From: Nautilus pompilius
Taxonomy: Eukaryota > Mollusca > Cephalopoda > Nautilida > Nautilidae
Assembly: GCA_018389105.1 (NCBI GenBank)
Contig: JACATO010000930.1
Location: 310,001-374,000, forward strand
Length of the DNA: 64,000 nt
Direction: 5' to 3'
Positions 36,201 through 46,500 of this stretch are shown one piece after another. The position numbers and the translations under genes were made by a program. The notes beneath the pieces are model-generated. The model was given only the letters and a program-made list of their open reading frames with translations. It was not told the DNA's origin and searched no databases. Positions within the stretch are counted from its first letter, which is position 1. Every line of letters starts with the position of its first letter.

Positions 36201-39200
36201 AGAAAATGGTTATCAGTATGTGAGTAAGTATTTTGGATATACTTATGTGAAAATAAACAGCAGAGAATCTTTCTTACTGGAGAAGAGATTTTATGAACTA
36301 AACATGCAGTTAGTAGTCCAGATGGTGGAAGGTTTCAAATTGTTTATGATTTTGTTTTTATTTGAACAATAACAGAGGAAAAGCAATTCATGTTTACTAA
36401 GCCCTGATTTTTTGTTGTTTCCAGATAAACAAGTGTAGGTGATTTTAACCTTTTTAACTATTCTCAATCTCCACATTATAGTGTTCTCATCAGAAAAATT
36501 TTGTTTGCATGAAGTTTCAGATACCCCAAACTGTCCCACAGTCCTCTTCTCGAACAACATCTTGTATTAACCAAACCAAACCAAATTGAATTTAACCAGA
36601 TGAAAAACATATGTGTTTGGGTCTAACTGGATATTTCATGACAAGTGCTTGTTTTTTCACATGAGAATATAGTGGTGATCAGACTGCATGCCTTTGGTGA
36701 TTGTTTGTAAAGGTGTAATTTTTAAAATACAAACAACAGGCTTCTAATAAAAATAAATCAGCAACCATTTCAGGTTATTCATAAACTAAAATACTACATA
36801 TATTTCTGTTTTGATAAGTTTGACTGGTTTCAGTTCTTTTATTGTATGATTTTATTAAAAGCACACTATTTGGAACTAGAACTATTGCACGCATATAAAC
36901 CCTGCTTCAGAGATTGGATATGGCTTCCATTGGTAGATGGGTTTCTTCTCCAAGAATGGGGACTGATGTTAGCAGTGGGTTGTTTGTAGATGGGTGGTTG
37001 GTGCTTTGGACAACTGCTGGTTGAGGGTTCTCGGGAAATGGCATTCAAAAGAAACACTGCAACCTGTCCACAGAGTATTAAAAGGTGGTATATATGAAAG
37101 TGCCATTTTGAACTGCGTGCCTGTTTGTTTGTTCTGAGAATCCTTGAGTTTGGAAGGCTGGATTACAGAAGTTGTTGGTCTGACAGGCAATTTGAATAGA
37201 CAGGTGGTCGGTCCTTTACACACAGGTATGGTAAGGTCCAGGTTGGTGGTTTTTAACTTGTTGTTAAGCCTTACATTTTTCATTGTCTCTCCTGGGAAAT
37301 TGATCAATATTCAAACTGATTAAATAAAGAATCCTAAAATTATTAAAATTTATCTTCTCTCCTCCAAAGAAAACAGTTCTTTTTACTTCTACTACTGCTT
37401 GACCTGACAGTGGATTTTGTATGATCACTGCCATATCTTTCAAGTTTGATCTTCATTGTTAAAAGTCAAATTGTTTACATAAAAATATATCAAAAAGACC
37501 AGGTGTCAACCCTGTTTTTCATAAATATTACTTGGTACTTGAATATCTTTTCCTTTACCTAGTTTTAAAAATTAATTTGTAACTGATAAATTACTTTATG
37601 GTTTTCCAGATAATTAATTAGAGTTTATTTTAATTTAAACTAAGTTCTCTCTTTTTATGCTCAATCATTTCTTTTTTTGTCAGCAGTTAAAATCTATTTT
37701 TTATTTGAGATAATCATTGAAACCATAATATTTTTTATGATTAGATCTGAGTCTTGAAAGTCAGGTTGAGTGGTGGAATGTAATCTTAGGGCCATAGTCA
37801 AGGCTTGAGTCTGTAGTTCATCCTAATATTTTACTTAACTTGGCACTGATTGGTTGGTTTCAACTGTATTTATCTTCAGAGATTTCCCAACCTGATGCAG
37901 CTACGTCAGCAGATTGAAGAAGAAACCGAGGACAAGGCTAAAAGGCAGCTTCAAGTTCAATGCCAGACATCTTTACAGTTTACCCATTCACCACCGCCCT
38001 GTAAGTATACTGACAATATGTGATGTCCTTAGAGCATAAATCCCAAGAGAAAGTTTGCGTAAGGTTTGTCAGAAGTTGCGGTTGACTGAGGGTAGGTATA
38101 AAAGAGGATATTTTGTTTTTTTCTGAAAGCCAGGCTTATAGACATGCTAACTATATACACTAATAAAATATATCACTACATGAAATCTTGTTTTAACCCT
38201 TTCTGGTTAAAAAGTATATCAAACTTTTCTACTGACCATTGCCTGCTTTTCTTCTGTGATTTCTTTATTCAGAAATCTTTATCATTTTTTTCTTCTTATT
38301 TTTCAAGTTCCTAAAACCGTGAAGGCAAAGAAAGATGTGCAGATCAGGAAAGATGAGGTTGCAAAGAAGAGAAAGCATGGCACCATCTCTGTGGCAACCA
38401 AGGAAAGCCTGACCATTTCATCACCTCTGCCATTATCTATGAAGTCTGGCACTCAGCTGCAACCCACAGGGTGAATATAGTAGCCATTCACAGAGGTGGA
38501 AAGGTCAAATAAAACTCTAGCTAACATGTAATCTTATATAGTTCACATTTACTAGATAATTATTCTAACATTGGTCCATGAAGAGACGACTACTTCTGTT
38601 TTAACGCTGCAATTCATTAGCTTTATTAATAGTAAGTTTATTATTCTGAGGGGATGGTACCTTAACATTGATAGGTGGTGCTTAATCATAGTTAAAATAT
38701 TAATTTTGCTTAATGTTTATTTTGGTTCAAAAATCCAAACATCAGTAAAATAGAAACATTTATATTTATGAGCTTTAAATGTGGTATAAATCTAATACAG
38801 TAAAACCTTGATTTAATGGACTTTGGAAGCAGTGGATGCTGTCTGGTCTCCTGACAAAAGTCCATGTTGAGCTGTGTGAAAGAATTTTTTGCTTGGGCAC
38901 TAATCCATTAAATTCAGGTTTTACTGTATTTCTAAGTGGAAATATGGAGAAAAGAGCTTATTCTGTTGTTGTTACTGGATACACCTGAATCTATGTTTGT
39001 TTCTTTATTCTTCATGTATCTTCAAAGGCAGTGGTCTCCTGACTTGTGGGATGATGATGATGACTGGGATAATGATGATTCCCAACCAGTTAGTCTGAAG
39101 GAATCCAAAAAGGTTGCAGCTCCCATCCCTGCATCCAGATTAATACACAAAGAGCAACACAGCATCATGGCCACAAATCCAAGTCCAGTTGCTAAAGCTC

Positions 39201-41259
39201 AGCCCAAGTCCTTTCCCAGGTCTAGCACCAATGATAGTTTTGACAGTGATGGTCTGGAAGACCTTGAGTAAGTGTATGAACTGAGTATATTGAGACGGAA
39301 TCATACAGGGTGTTTTAAAGTTTTTATGATATTTTTATGGTGAATTGAAGTTTAAAACCACCCCACACGCGTAAAATGTTTTTTTCTTCCTTCAAAAATG
39401 CAAACATTAAGTTTTTAAACATCAGGTTACATCGCTAGTATCAATGTTTGTCTCCATTTTAGGTTTTATCAGAAACCTGATCCTGAACCCTGTTGTAAAT
39501 AGAGCAGGATAGGTAACTTTTGATGATCTTAATCCTTGACACATTCTTGTTGTTTCAGAGAGTCACTGAAAGAAATCACTCCAAGCCACACAGTCTACCA
39601 CCACAGTGCTTCTATCAAACCATCCAAGAGACCATCCAGTACACCCGTATCATTCCCCCTGCCCCAGGGCCAGAAGGTGACGCAGCTCACAAACACCATT
39701 GAAGACCAGCTGCAGGTGAGACAGGAATGTTTTCATATCTGCTGTTTAATGCACAATAATTCATTTTATAACTCTCATCCAAACAGGACAGCAAATTTAA
39801 AAATACACGATAAGAATTTTTTGTCATTTTATGACAGTTGTAAGTCAGAGTCAGTTAAATATGAAGATTACATTTTTTTTTAGTTTCCAGTTTTATGATA
39901 TTTGCCATGAAAATAGTTAGCTATTTGCTCTGACTGTTCCATTTGTTTTAGAGTTTCTTTGCCATTGAAAAAAATCACTAATTCAAAATTATTTCAGTAG
40001 AAATAATGCATATGCATGCAGAAATCATATAACTGTTTTGGAGTTTGTGTACTAATGCATTTATTCTCAAAGTGCATAGATTCAGGATATTAGCATCACA
40101 ATAAGTAGCTTTATGTAGATACATTTAGTAAACTGCCAACTAGCTCCCAATCTGTCCCCTTCCATTCAAGCCAGATTTATTTTAGGGCTGGTATCTCTAA
40201 TGGTATAGACTTGTGTTGCAGATTCGCAAAAAAATCAAATTTGCTGGTGCTGTCGATTTGATGGGCACCATTGGATCTCAACAGACAGTAAAGCAGGTAA
40301 GTGAGGTAACAACTGTCATTGTTGGGAAATGCAATTAATCCTGTGGTGCATACTCTACTATAAAATTGCAAGGGCTAGCTGTGAGTTTACAAACATCATG
40401 TTGTGTGTTGGTTGTATAGCAAGAGATAGCCATTGTTAATATTTCTCCTGTTTGGGGCAATCTTCACGCATCATTGTTGAGGCTTTTCCTCCATTGATGA
40501 ACCATTGAGAAATTCTGGCTTTTTTGATTTGATTCTGTTGAGCACTTGAGTTGTCAGCATGTAGCACCTACTAGAAAGGGTTGGAAAATCAGGCTGATAG
40601 GACTTGGTCTGTATAGCCAGCAGTGGTACTCTTCTTTTGGCATCACTTTAGCACAGCTACAGCAGAAATATTTATAGTTTTATAGTGTAAACCTGTCTAT
40701 GAGCTAGAAGGTTATTATTTAAGCACTATTTTCTAGAATGTCAATTACATAGGGAATGAAAAGTAATCTTTTCCAGGTTTTGTTTGTATCAGCAGGGAGG
40801 AACTCAGTGTTAACAGATAAAAATTGGGCAGAATATAATTTAAACTGATGAAACTGAGCCACATATTATGAAAGCAATACCAAAATAAAAATCATATAAA
40901 TGTATCTAGAATATTTCAAACAAGAAATGTTTAGCTGAAAATGAACATTAACTTTTAAATTAAAAAAAAAACAATGCAAATTTTCATCTTGTTTGTTTTT
41001 ATCACCACCACCTTGCTTTTACTATTACTTTTTAAACTGTTTCGCTGCTGAGTTTTCTCAAACACCCATATCAAGTTTTTGAACAGGTCAAATTAAGTTA
41101 TGTAATAAAAATTGCTATTAATGAATCAAAGTGGCTGTTTTACAACAAGTTTGGCAGGACACCATGCTGGGCCTACTGCAGTTTTCATTGATGTTATTGC
41201 AGCCACGATGAAACAATTAAGGATCTGAAGATTTTCCAAGTAAAAAGATGAGAAATCAT

Positions 41260-41293
<34 letters not shown>

Positions 41294-43548
41294 CTGTTAG
41301 TCAGTGAAAGGTTTAAAAAAAATGTTCAAATTTGTTTTTTGCATTCTGACTTGTTTAAGTATTTTATTTATTGCAGTCAGCAGATGATGATGATGATGAT
41401 GATGACTTTGATGTATCATCTCTGGGAGAAGATAATGAACTAGCAGTGGAACCACCTCACCCAGTCAGGTAAAGTGGAGCTCACTATGTACATGATAACT
41501 TTGCGCCACTGCTCATGTACACTAACCCTAACCCTATATCATCACCTACAAATCCTTACCCTGTACCATCATTCATGTATATTGATCCTAACCCTATATT
41601 ATCACCATGCATGTATAATAGCCCTAACCACTTACGAACTATCACTCTAAGCTTTGCTGAACTGTTTGTCTTTAAGTCACATACCTCACTATGTTACATA
41701 CAATGAAGAGATGCAAGTGGCCTCAGCATTGCATCCTGGGCTGAAAACAATGCTTGGTTAATGGCCAAGACCTTTCAAGACAGTGATTTGGGCATTAAGT
41801 GTTGCCAGCACTTTTTTGCATCTGAACAAACCTGACTAAATACTGGGAGGGAAGTTAAATGGCCAGCTGGTGAAAAGGAACAAAATTGTGCCAGGGAGAT
41901 ACACCAAACTGAGTCAGACCACCACAGAACTACTCGTATGCTAACTGACATTGTGGTCATTAGAATGATCACTGAGTTAGTTACAATCATGAGATAACTC
42001 AAGAGGTGTCTGTTTTTTTTGTTTTGTGAAAGAATATGTTTATTTTAGGGAATAGTTAATGGGTCGGTAGCAGAATGCACTATGCTATCTCCTATTGCTT
42101 GAGTTATGAGATAAACCTCTTTTGGAAGAGAATGGTTAAACTTTTGTTTTTTAATGCATCTACTGGTAGATGAAAAGGCCTGTGTTTTTGCTTTCCAGAC
42201 CACCCGTCCCTGTTCCAAGAAACCAGCAGGATACAGACTTTTCATCGAATACCTATGGAACAAGTGCCTGGGGATCATCTTCAAGAGGTGGGTTACCAAG
42301 TGCTTGAAAAGTGCAAGATTCAGCAGTAAAAGAGTGAAGAATTATTTGGTTTTTTTTTTTCAGTTTTAAAGATTCACTATTGCAAGCAACTTAAGCAGGT
42401 GTCACAGTGACTTTTAGTTTCATTGCAATATATCTCCTGCTTCCATACTCCTGAGTTATGGCTGCCAAAGTTGAAGGATTACTGGGTCCCAGTAGGAAAA
42501 AAAGACAAACTACACTCTCTTCATATTTACCACAGTATTGCTGTAGAAACCTTTAAGAAAAGTATCTACAGGAAATGATTTTAGCACATGCATGATAACA
42601 GTTACAAGGGAGGTAATTGGTTCTTATGACTAAAGTAGTGTTTTGATTAATCAAGAAATGTCAGTTCTTTTAAAACTGAAATATTAAAAACAAAAAATAA
42701 CAAGCTTTTATTATGGAGAAACCTTGTTGGTGTAAATAGTAAATATCAAAGCTTTGGTTCAGAACTTTGCAGTACAAAAGTATGAGAAAAATATTTTGGT
42801 TATTGCTGGACAAGATTCTTAAATTACAATCAACAAGGATAATTAATCTAGTAGCAGATATCCTGTTACAAATTGTATGAAGATATTTTAAGCATGAGTC
42901 GATTAATCCGTTTTATTCATAGCTACACGTAATAAGAGACATTCATTGGCTGTTTTGATAAATACATCATCTAAGGCAAAAGTGGTTAGCGCAGTAAACA
43001 GGGGTCTCAGATAAGCGTAGGCTTCTCATTCTTTCTGAAGACCAGAATTTTTTTCATATCACTGTAAATTCAAGCCCAGCTTGTCGTAAGCTTATTCAGA
43101 TCTTTGCATGTGGAATCTAGTTCTAGTTCATCTGCTGATTCTTGCTCCAAAACTCCAAGGATAGTGCAACAATATCATGTTGATTCCATGGCTGCTGTCC
43201 ACATCCAAGCTAAAACGTCTCAATTATGTGGATTTCAAACAAGATATTTTTTTAAGGGGATCAACAATTTCTGGCATTGCATTATAGGATGTCAATGCAG
43301 TGTTTTCTCAGTTTTGTATATCAATAGAGTTACTCCATAAGGTGGACAGCATTGAATCACTAATTTTTTAACTGAAAGTACAAAAAGAAGCCCCAGTGAG
43401 CTCCCTTTATAACAGCCCTGTTCCTCTGATCAACTGATGATTTGTGTTGTTTGTTTCAGCTGCCAGTTCTTTGAACAGTAACTCACTTGTGAAAAGTTCT
43501 CTGTCCAGCATTGATTCTTGGGAGGATGATGACAACAACGAGATATAA
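20989..43548 (+). CDS. DZIP1: DZIP1 / iguana-like zinc finger protein, complete coding region
   Basis: Twenty-three coding exons, from ATG 21026 to TAA 43546-43548, join in frame to 893 codons (892 aa; human DZIP1 is about 870). Order of parts: an N-terminal DZIP domain (residues about 35-125: RVDWRKIAAINIDQI, LQENLHNITFCN, LFKLSQLTVEYLL); a coiled coil; one C2H2 zinc finger (C175, C178, H191, H196); long coiled coils (about 220-425); a conserved C-terminal helix (SGLLQNKLEKIGI, RFPNLMQLRQQI); then a Lys- and Ser-rich tail with acidic Trp motifs. In animals DZIP1 works at the basal body and transition zone, in cilium assembly and Hedgehog signalling. A TGA at 21005-21007 in frame upstream supports the start. 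The only gene-like alternative is the paralogue DZIP1L; length and neighbourhood favour DZIP1 or the pre-duplication gene. Confidence 0.95.
22342..22413 (+). CDS. DZIP1: DZIP1 exon, DZIP domain part 2
   Basis: Twenty-four codons (83-106), DVRMIDPNFVKLFKLSQLTV to EYLL, phase 0 at both ends. The Cys pair that I recall at the start of this block in human DZIP1 (CPRC) is replaced by DVRM. Confidence 0.95.
22522..22587 (+). CDS. DZIP1: DZIP1 exon, coiled coil
   Basis: Twenty-two codons (107-128), RSQDCLTNQIGALEEKTRKC, phase 0. The 2.15-kb intron that follows includes a C/T/A-rich stretch (22760-22990) resembling degenerate CCTAAA-type repeats. Confidence 0.93.
24738..24875 (+). CDS. DZIP1: DZIP1 exon, coiled coil before the zinc finger
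   Basis: Forty-six codons (129-174), a heptad-rich helix FEQLQKEMEKLTKESHKRKK, then QQQLIHG, ending just before the zinc finger. Phase 0. Confidence 0.95.
25643..25879 (+). CDS. DZIP1: DZIP1 exon, C2H2 zinc finger
   Basis: Seventy-nine codons (175-253). It starts with CPYCNKAFLSSSFLQSHISR and RH: C-X2-C-X12-H-X4-H, a complete zinc-binding set. A Gly/Ser linker and the next coiled coil follow. The intron upstream has a short (TG)n near 25460. Confidence 0.97.
26211..26282 (+). CDS. DZIP1: DZIP1 exon, acidic linker
   Basis: Twenty-four codons (254-277), EQSKDQDAKADSVEGVQELS, phase 0. Confidence 0.88.
26795..26900 (+). CDS. DZIP1: DZIP1 exon, coiled coil
   Basis: Residues 278-312 plus one base: EEMEKQIEMLMKALKEMQEK. 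The donor GTTGGT at 26901 is weak but keeps phase with the next exon. The following intron has (TG)n tracts at 27055-27079 and 27690-27744. Confidence 0.88.
27690..27744 (+). repeat. (GTCT)n/(GT)n microsatellite
   Basis: A compound simple repeat in a DZIP1 intron, about 70 bases before the next exon. A short (AC)n precedes it at 27681. Confidence 0.95.
27815..27921 (+). CDS. DZIP1: DZIP1 exon, coiled coil
   Basis: Residues 313-348, GRKSNLGELEDDTDEEKRLL and on, phase 1 to phase 0. Confidence 0.9.
28187..28294 (+). CDS. DZIP1: DZIP1 exon, coiled coil
   Basis: Thirty-six codons (349-384), IAVLRKSLKSKLEQQEQKWN and on to EEDRQQ, phase 0. Confidence 0.92.
28457..28516 (+). CDS. DZIP1: DZIP1 exon, coiled coil
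   Basis: Twenty codons (385-404), LEEAQQKNKNSLIIAKKTQQ, phase 0. The 1.9-kb intron that follows holds a Tigger fragment and an unidentified coding-like patch. Confidence 0.88.
28934..29440 (+). mobile_element. Tigger/pogo-like element fragment
   Basis: It starts CAGTAAAGTCTCACTTAACA after TA at 28932-28933, the usual Tigger-type end. At 29175-29370 it encodes the CENP-B-like helix-turn-helix region (RFEKGERLMDISRAMRLNEA, NADKMKAN, SRPDIMERV). The frame is broken at 29160-29180 and the DDE domain is absent. A weak partner for the end (ACTCTTTACTATA) lies at about 29548-29560. Confidence 0.78.
29580..30117 (+). pseudogene. unidentified decayed coding-like patch
   Basis: Within a DZIP1 intron, this block is less AT-rich than its surroundings. 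On the plus strand it reads as protein-like pieces separated by stops: TGLHNRVEIQGTSFVLPDVT with ASLEFLPTKMGKRYFNNFSR, then RLLSPTEILNKKWK, then EGDRPARKGPVKIYYQEERK ending SALES and a stop. I do not recognise the family. It may be a transposon remainder or a processed pseudogene. It follows the Tigger fragment directly. Confidence 0.4.
30436..30522 (+). CDS. DZIP1: DZIP1 exon
   Basis: Twenty-nine codons (405-433), EYQSKLMELNSKPAKRHLDF and on, phase 0. It is the end of the main coiled coil. Confidence 0.88.
31009..31117 (+). CDS. DZIP1: DZIP1 exon, Ser/Glu-rich linker
   Basis: Residues 434-469 plus one base: a Ser/Met-rich stretch, then an acidic run (ESEEEEDGE). It parallels the EPIEELSEEE-type stretch of the human protein. 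The intron that follows carries a SINE-like copy at 31330-31478. Confidence 0.88.
31330..31478 (-). repeat. tRNA-derived SINE-like copy
   Basis: On the minus strand it begins GTGGCTGGTGGCCCAATGG and continues with a B-box-like AGTTTGATTCC about 30 bases later, the spacing of RNA polymerase III A and B boxes in a tRNA-derived head. Its 3' half carries a GGTTTCCTTTAGGCACTCC motif followed by TTCCTTCCACATC, a wording I recall from conserved central domains of several marine-animal SINEs. No clear target duplication was found. Confidence 0.65.
32283..32322 (+). CDS. DZIP1: DZIP1 microexon
   Basis: Forty bases, DEKALFEGSQETTG across its borders, phase 1 to phase 2. It is supported by strong AG and GTGAGT sites and by phase on both sides. 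Confidence 0.78.
33929..34055 (+). CDS. DZIP1: DZIP1 exon, conserved C-terminal helix part 1
   Basis: Residues 483-525, ending VFRRMREELSGLLQNKLEKI then GIPM. It matches the EIRTVLEQSLMEKLETLGI block of human DZIP1. Confidence 0.95.
34902..34979 (+). CDS. DZIP1: DZIP1 exon, conserved C-terminal helix part 2
   Basis: Twenty-six codons (526-551), KSKGISEKVLNNKLSIMKKE and on, phase 0. The 2.9-kb intron that follows holds an inverted-repeat element (35366-35704). Confidence 0.94.
35366..35704. mobile_element. inverted-repeat element with tRNA-like core
   Basis: The outer arms GTTGTTATGAAATTATTAATG (35366-35386) and its near reverse complement (35684-35704) differ at two positions. A second inner pair shares ATGCAAAGATAACTTT (35416-35431 and its complement near 35620-35636). 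Between them, on the minus strand at about 35520-35455, lies a tRNA-like sequence, GACCTGTGGTCCAGTAGATA, then GAGCATCTGATTAG. There is no coding capacity. It looks like a MITE or fold-back unit with a SINE head inside. Confidence 0.6.
37880..38000 (+). CDS. DZIP1: DZIP1 exon, conserved C-terminal helix part 3
   Basis: Residues 552-591 plus one base: RFPNLMQLRQQIEEETEDKA and on to HSPPP. It matches the IPNFHQIRKFLE block of vertebrates. Confidence 0.94.
38308..38470 (+). CDS. DZIP1: DZIP1 exon, basic tail
   Basis: Residues 592-645: Lys-rich (KTVKAKKDVQIRKDEVAKKR), then Ser/Pro-rich. Possible nuclear-localisation-like basic clusters. The following intron holds the 129-bp MITE. Confidence 0.9.
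38798..38926. mobile_element. 129-bp MITE with pogo/Tigger-type ends
   Basis: Terminal repeats starting CAGTAAAACC match over 23 bases with two differences, and TA flanks both sides (38796-38797 and 38927-38928). The start resembles the Tigger-like end at 28934, so a pogo-type transposase probably moved it. Confidence 0.88.
39028..39267 (+). CDS. DZIP1: DZIP1 exon, acidic Trp motif
   Basis: Residues 646-725: QWSPDLWDDDDDWDNDDSQ near the start and DSDGLEDLE at the end. Phase 2 at both ends. Confidence 0.9.
39559..39715 (+). CDS. DZIP1: DZIP1 exon, tail
   Basis: Residues 726-778, SLKEITPSHTVYHHSASIKP and on to VTQLTNTIEDQLQ. The last helix resembles the C-terminal IExQL segment of the family. 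Confidence 0.9.
40222..40296 (+). CDS. DZIP1: DZIP1 exon, GAVDL motif
   Basis: Twenty-five codons (779-803), IRKKIKFAGAVDLMGTIGSQ and on. K-x-A/P-G-x-V-D-L is a conserved C-terminal motif of DZIP1 proteins as I recall them. Confidence 0.9.
41261..41293 (+). repeat. (CT)n(CA)n microsatellite
   Basis: Compound simple repeat in a DZIP1 intron, 84 bases before the poly-Asp exon. Confidence 0.95.
41377..41468 (+). CDS. DZIP1: DZIP1 exon with poly-Asp tract
   Basis: Residues 804-833. A (GAT)n run gives eight consecutive Asp before FDVSSLGEDNEL. The upstream intron ends with a (CT)n(CA)n tract (41261-41293). Confidence 0.9.
41512..41650 (+). repeat. degenerate minisatellite with CCCTAA words
   Basis: Three diverged units of about 50-60 bases share CATGTA, then CCTAACCCTATAT, then ATCAC. 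The inner CCCTAA repeats look telomere-like, but the unit is longer. Confidence 0.7.
41760..41955 (-). repeat. possible SINE-like copy
   Basis: On the minus strand a tRNA-like stretch (TGTCAGTTAGCA, then GGTCTGACTC) is followed by CAGTTTGGTGTATCTCC and TTTTCACCAGCTG. The last word and the AGTTTGG word also occur in the same order in the SINE-like copy at 31330-31478, suggesting a related family. Confidence 0.4.
42199..42287 (+). CDS. DZIP1: DZIP1 exon, Ser-rich tail
   Basis: Residues 834-863, RPPVPVPRNQQDTDFSSNTY and on to GTSAWGSSSR. Phase 2 to phase 1; donor GTGGGT. Confidence 0.87.
43460..43548 (+). CDS. DZIP1: DZIP1 last exon
   Basis: Encodes AASSLNSNSLVKSSLSSIDS and the acidic Trp C-terminus WEDDDNNEI, then TAA at 43546-43548. 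Confidence 0.92.
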
Positions 43549-46500
43549 ACTCCTTTAAGTGCCTCACGCTAGCAGCTGCTGCCAGTTAGAACTGAATCAA
43601 GAGTTCCATATCACTGTTACTTGATTAACAAGCAGATCAATGTCTGGTGAGTAGCAAGGAAGCTGCTGCTGGCTGGTAACAATACAGTCCATGATTTTGC
43701 TACTGGAAATAAATGTTGTGTTAAAACCAAATTTGTATATCTGCAAAGAAAAGAAGGAATACTCATATAGACATATCTACTTTGTTGTTTCCTAAACATT
43801 TGAATGGGAGCAAAAAACTGTTCAAGCTTTTAGGAGAGGAGTCTCATTTTATTTTAACCTCATCAACCTCAGTGGCTATCTGACTTCACCCCCCCCTCCC
43901 CCAGTGAAACCATCCTGCTCTGATATTTACTATAGCTTTAATGTCATGATATCCACTCAAATTATAATTAAAGAAATTTTTATTTCTTTCCCATAAAGAC
44001 CATCATGATAATATATTTCAGCTTTTAGTTAGAAATGTCAATTTGGAAGAGAAGCTGTATAAATTCTAGTCTGATGGCAATAGACATTTTCATTGCCAGG
44101 TAAAGACTGACTGTTTAAGAGGAAGTCTACAGGGCAAAGGTGCATATGTAAACCATAATCAAAATGTTAAGGTTGAACAAAAACTCCTGATTCTCAGGTG
44201 GTAAAAAGAAAATATTTACACAAGGAAACTTCGCAAATGATATTACTAATGGTGATAGGGTGACATGGAAATGTTGTAACTATTTAGTTATTACATATGG
44301 CCTGAATAAATTAAATAGATTGCATATTTTCAATATTGCTTGGATGTTGATCGTATGCATAAAATATGAAGCCGTTGCAAATGTAAATATTTTTTAAAGT
44401 ATAATTTCAGGGTTGATACTTATTGGATATTTACACTATTTTCAAGATAATTTCATGTCAGCCTTGATGAAAAAAGTATTTTGTTTGGTCATTTGTTTAA
44501 GTGATGGAATAAAAATATAAAGAAATATTTAAATAAGCAGACTGATAGTTTCTTTTAGAGAATGCTTTGTTAGTGAGAAAAAGCTGGTAACCTACTCGAG
44601 TATATTTGCAGCTGATGGAAAGGAAGATTTAGTTTGTGAGCCAACTTACAGCTAGTATAGTATATAGTAAACATTTCCAAGAGATGATTGATCATGATGA
44701 TAGCTGTATGGGTGCTCAGGGGTGATAAGGCTATAAAGCAAAAGTAGCTGAAGATATTTACATTGCTTTGTTACCAAATTTAAATTTAAAGCCAATTATA
44801 TTCCTCTTGGTTGAGCAAACCCCTCTTCTCCCTCTTGTTAAGCCTTCATTATGATACATCAAGTGTTACTCTATTATTAGACATGCCTTGTGGAAAAGCT
44901 GAAATCTGAGTTCTAAACAAAATTTGCTTTAATGTTGTGTCCCCCCCCTTTTTTTTAGAGAGCTCTTCAGTATCAATTAGTTGTTGAAAATACCTGGTGG
45001 AAACCTGATAAAGCAAAGTGCCCAAAGAGTGCCTTCAAGTTTATTATTCAGATTTTCTAAAGTTTTTTAGAACTTTGACCCAGAAAAAATTTTTTTCTTC
45101 TTTGATAAAAGGATGATCTGCAGACAGGAAATGGACTTGGTCATTCTTAGTGGATTAACAGAGAGTTTTTTGCATTAATTTGTTATGCCTGTCTCATTGT
45201 TAATAAAATGCAGGGTTATTTTTTTGTGATAGAAACCATCTTGCTCTGGCCAGTAAGGAATCCCTCCCATCTTTGTATATTTTAAAGTTTGTGTTATACA
45301 TATCCATCAACAATTCCACTTTAGTTGAGTAGTCTGGTTTTTCACTGGAAAAAATCATCAGATCCTGTCAGTGATGTTCATTGGTTACCTGCTTGTTTTA
45401 AAGATTTTTGATGGTAACAAATTTAGCAGTATTTGAATTTTACCTGTTTGACGAATGCTTTGATCAGTGTTCACCTGTATTTGATGTTAACCTGTGTCAT
45501 GGCCTTTTAATGATTGATACAAATATTTTATAAAGAAGGTAATCCTTCTCCATCTGTATTGCTGTGGTTTAATTGGATCCTATTTTATTGTACGATGTGG
45601 ACAGGATTGGAAAATATTAAAATTCACTCTTACTTTTATGTTGTGAGTGTGTACAAGGTCAAAAGGTTAAAACTACCTTTTTCTTTTTCAGCTCAGTAAA
45701 CAGGAAGAATGTAATTTTCTGTGCTAAGGGTTATTGTAATTTGTATTTATTGTTTTTATTCTAACAATAATGCAGTGAGTTACTAATTTCTGTCTATTGA
45801 AATGTACCCAGCTAATTAGATCTCATTTATTTTATACCATCAAGAAAACAATGTTTCACTCGTGTAACTCTTGAATTTCATTTTACTTATATCTGGATTT
45901 GAAGCCATTAGTGGTGTAACTTATCTCCCAAACATATCTCACTCTGATGCCATGACCTTATTTCTAGAGGTCACAACAGATTCAGAGAACCCAAGTCTTA
46001 TTCATGGGGGTGCAGTTCAAAAGTAACTAGAATTTATTTATTTTTTTCAAATAATAACTATTTTAATATAACTTCTTGGAGTTAGGAATTGGCTAGGCTT
46101 GCAAGAGCTTTATTTATGTCATGGAATATAACAGGTTTAAGTTTTTAGGGTCTTGTAATTTGTTTTAGCATATTCTTTTAAATGTGCACTTTCCAGATTA
46201 TTTTCATTCACTCAGTAGAGAAAATTGTTGACATTGTCTGCTGTCCTGATATGCTTCAAGTATTAAAATATTTCAAACACACACATTCATCTTTATACTG
46301 TGGTAAGTGTGGATATTAGAAATTTTTTTCTGTATTTATGCATAATCAGACAGCAATCCATCTGTCTTGCTGTCAGTATCCACTGATGAAGTATACTGTT
46401 ATACATAAGCTTACACCAACTCACAGATGATCCGTCCCATGAGAGAAATTTATCGTTTATATTTTGTATATTTTATTAGCTAGGAATTTTATATCTTGAT

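Noticed and set aside
36866..37307. Overlapping minus-strand frames of 63 and 112 codons, considered as a retroelement relic
   Set aside because: No reverse transcriptase or endonuclease motif could be found. Left as unexplained intron sequence.
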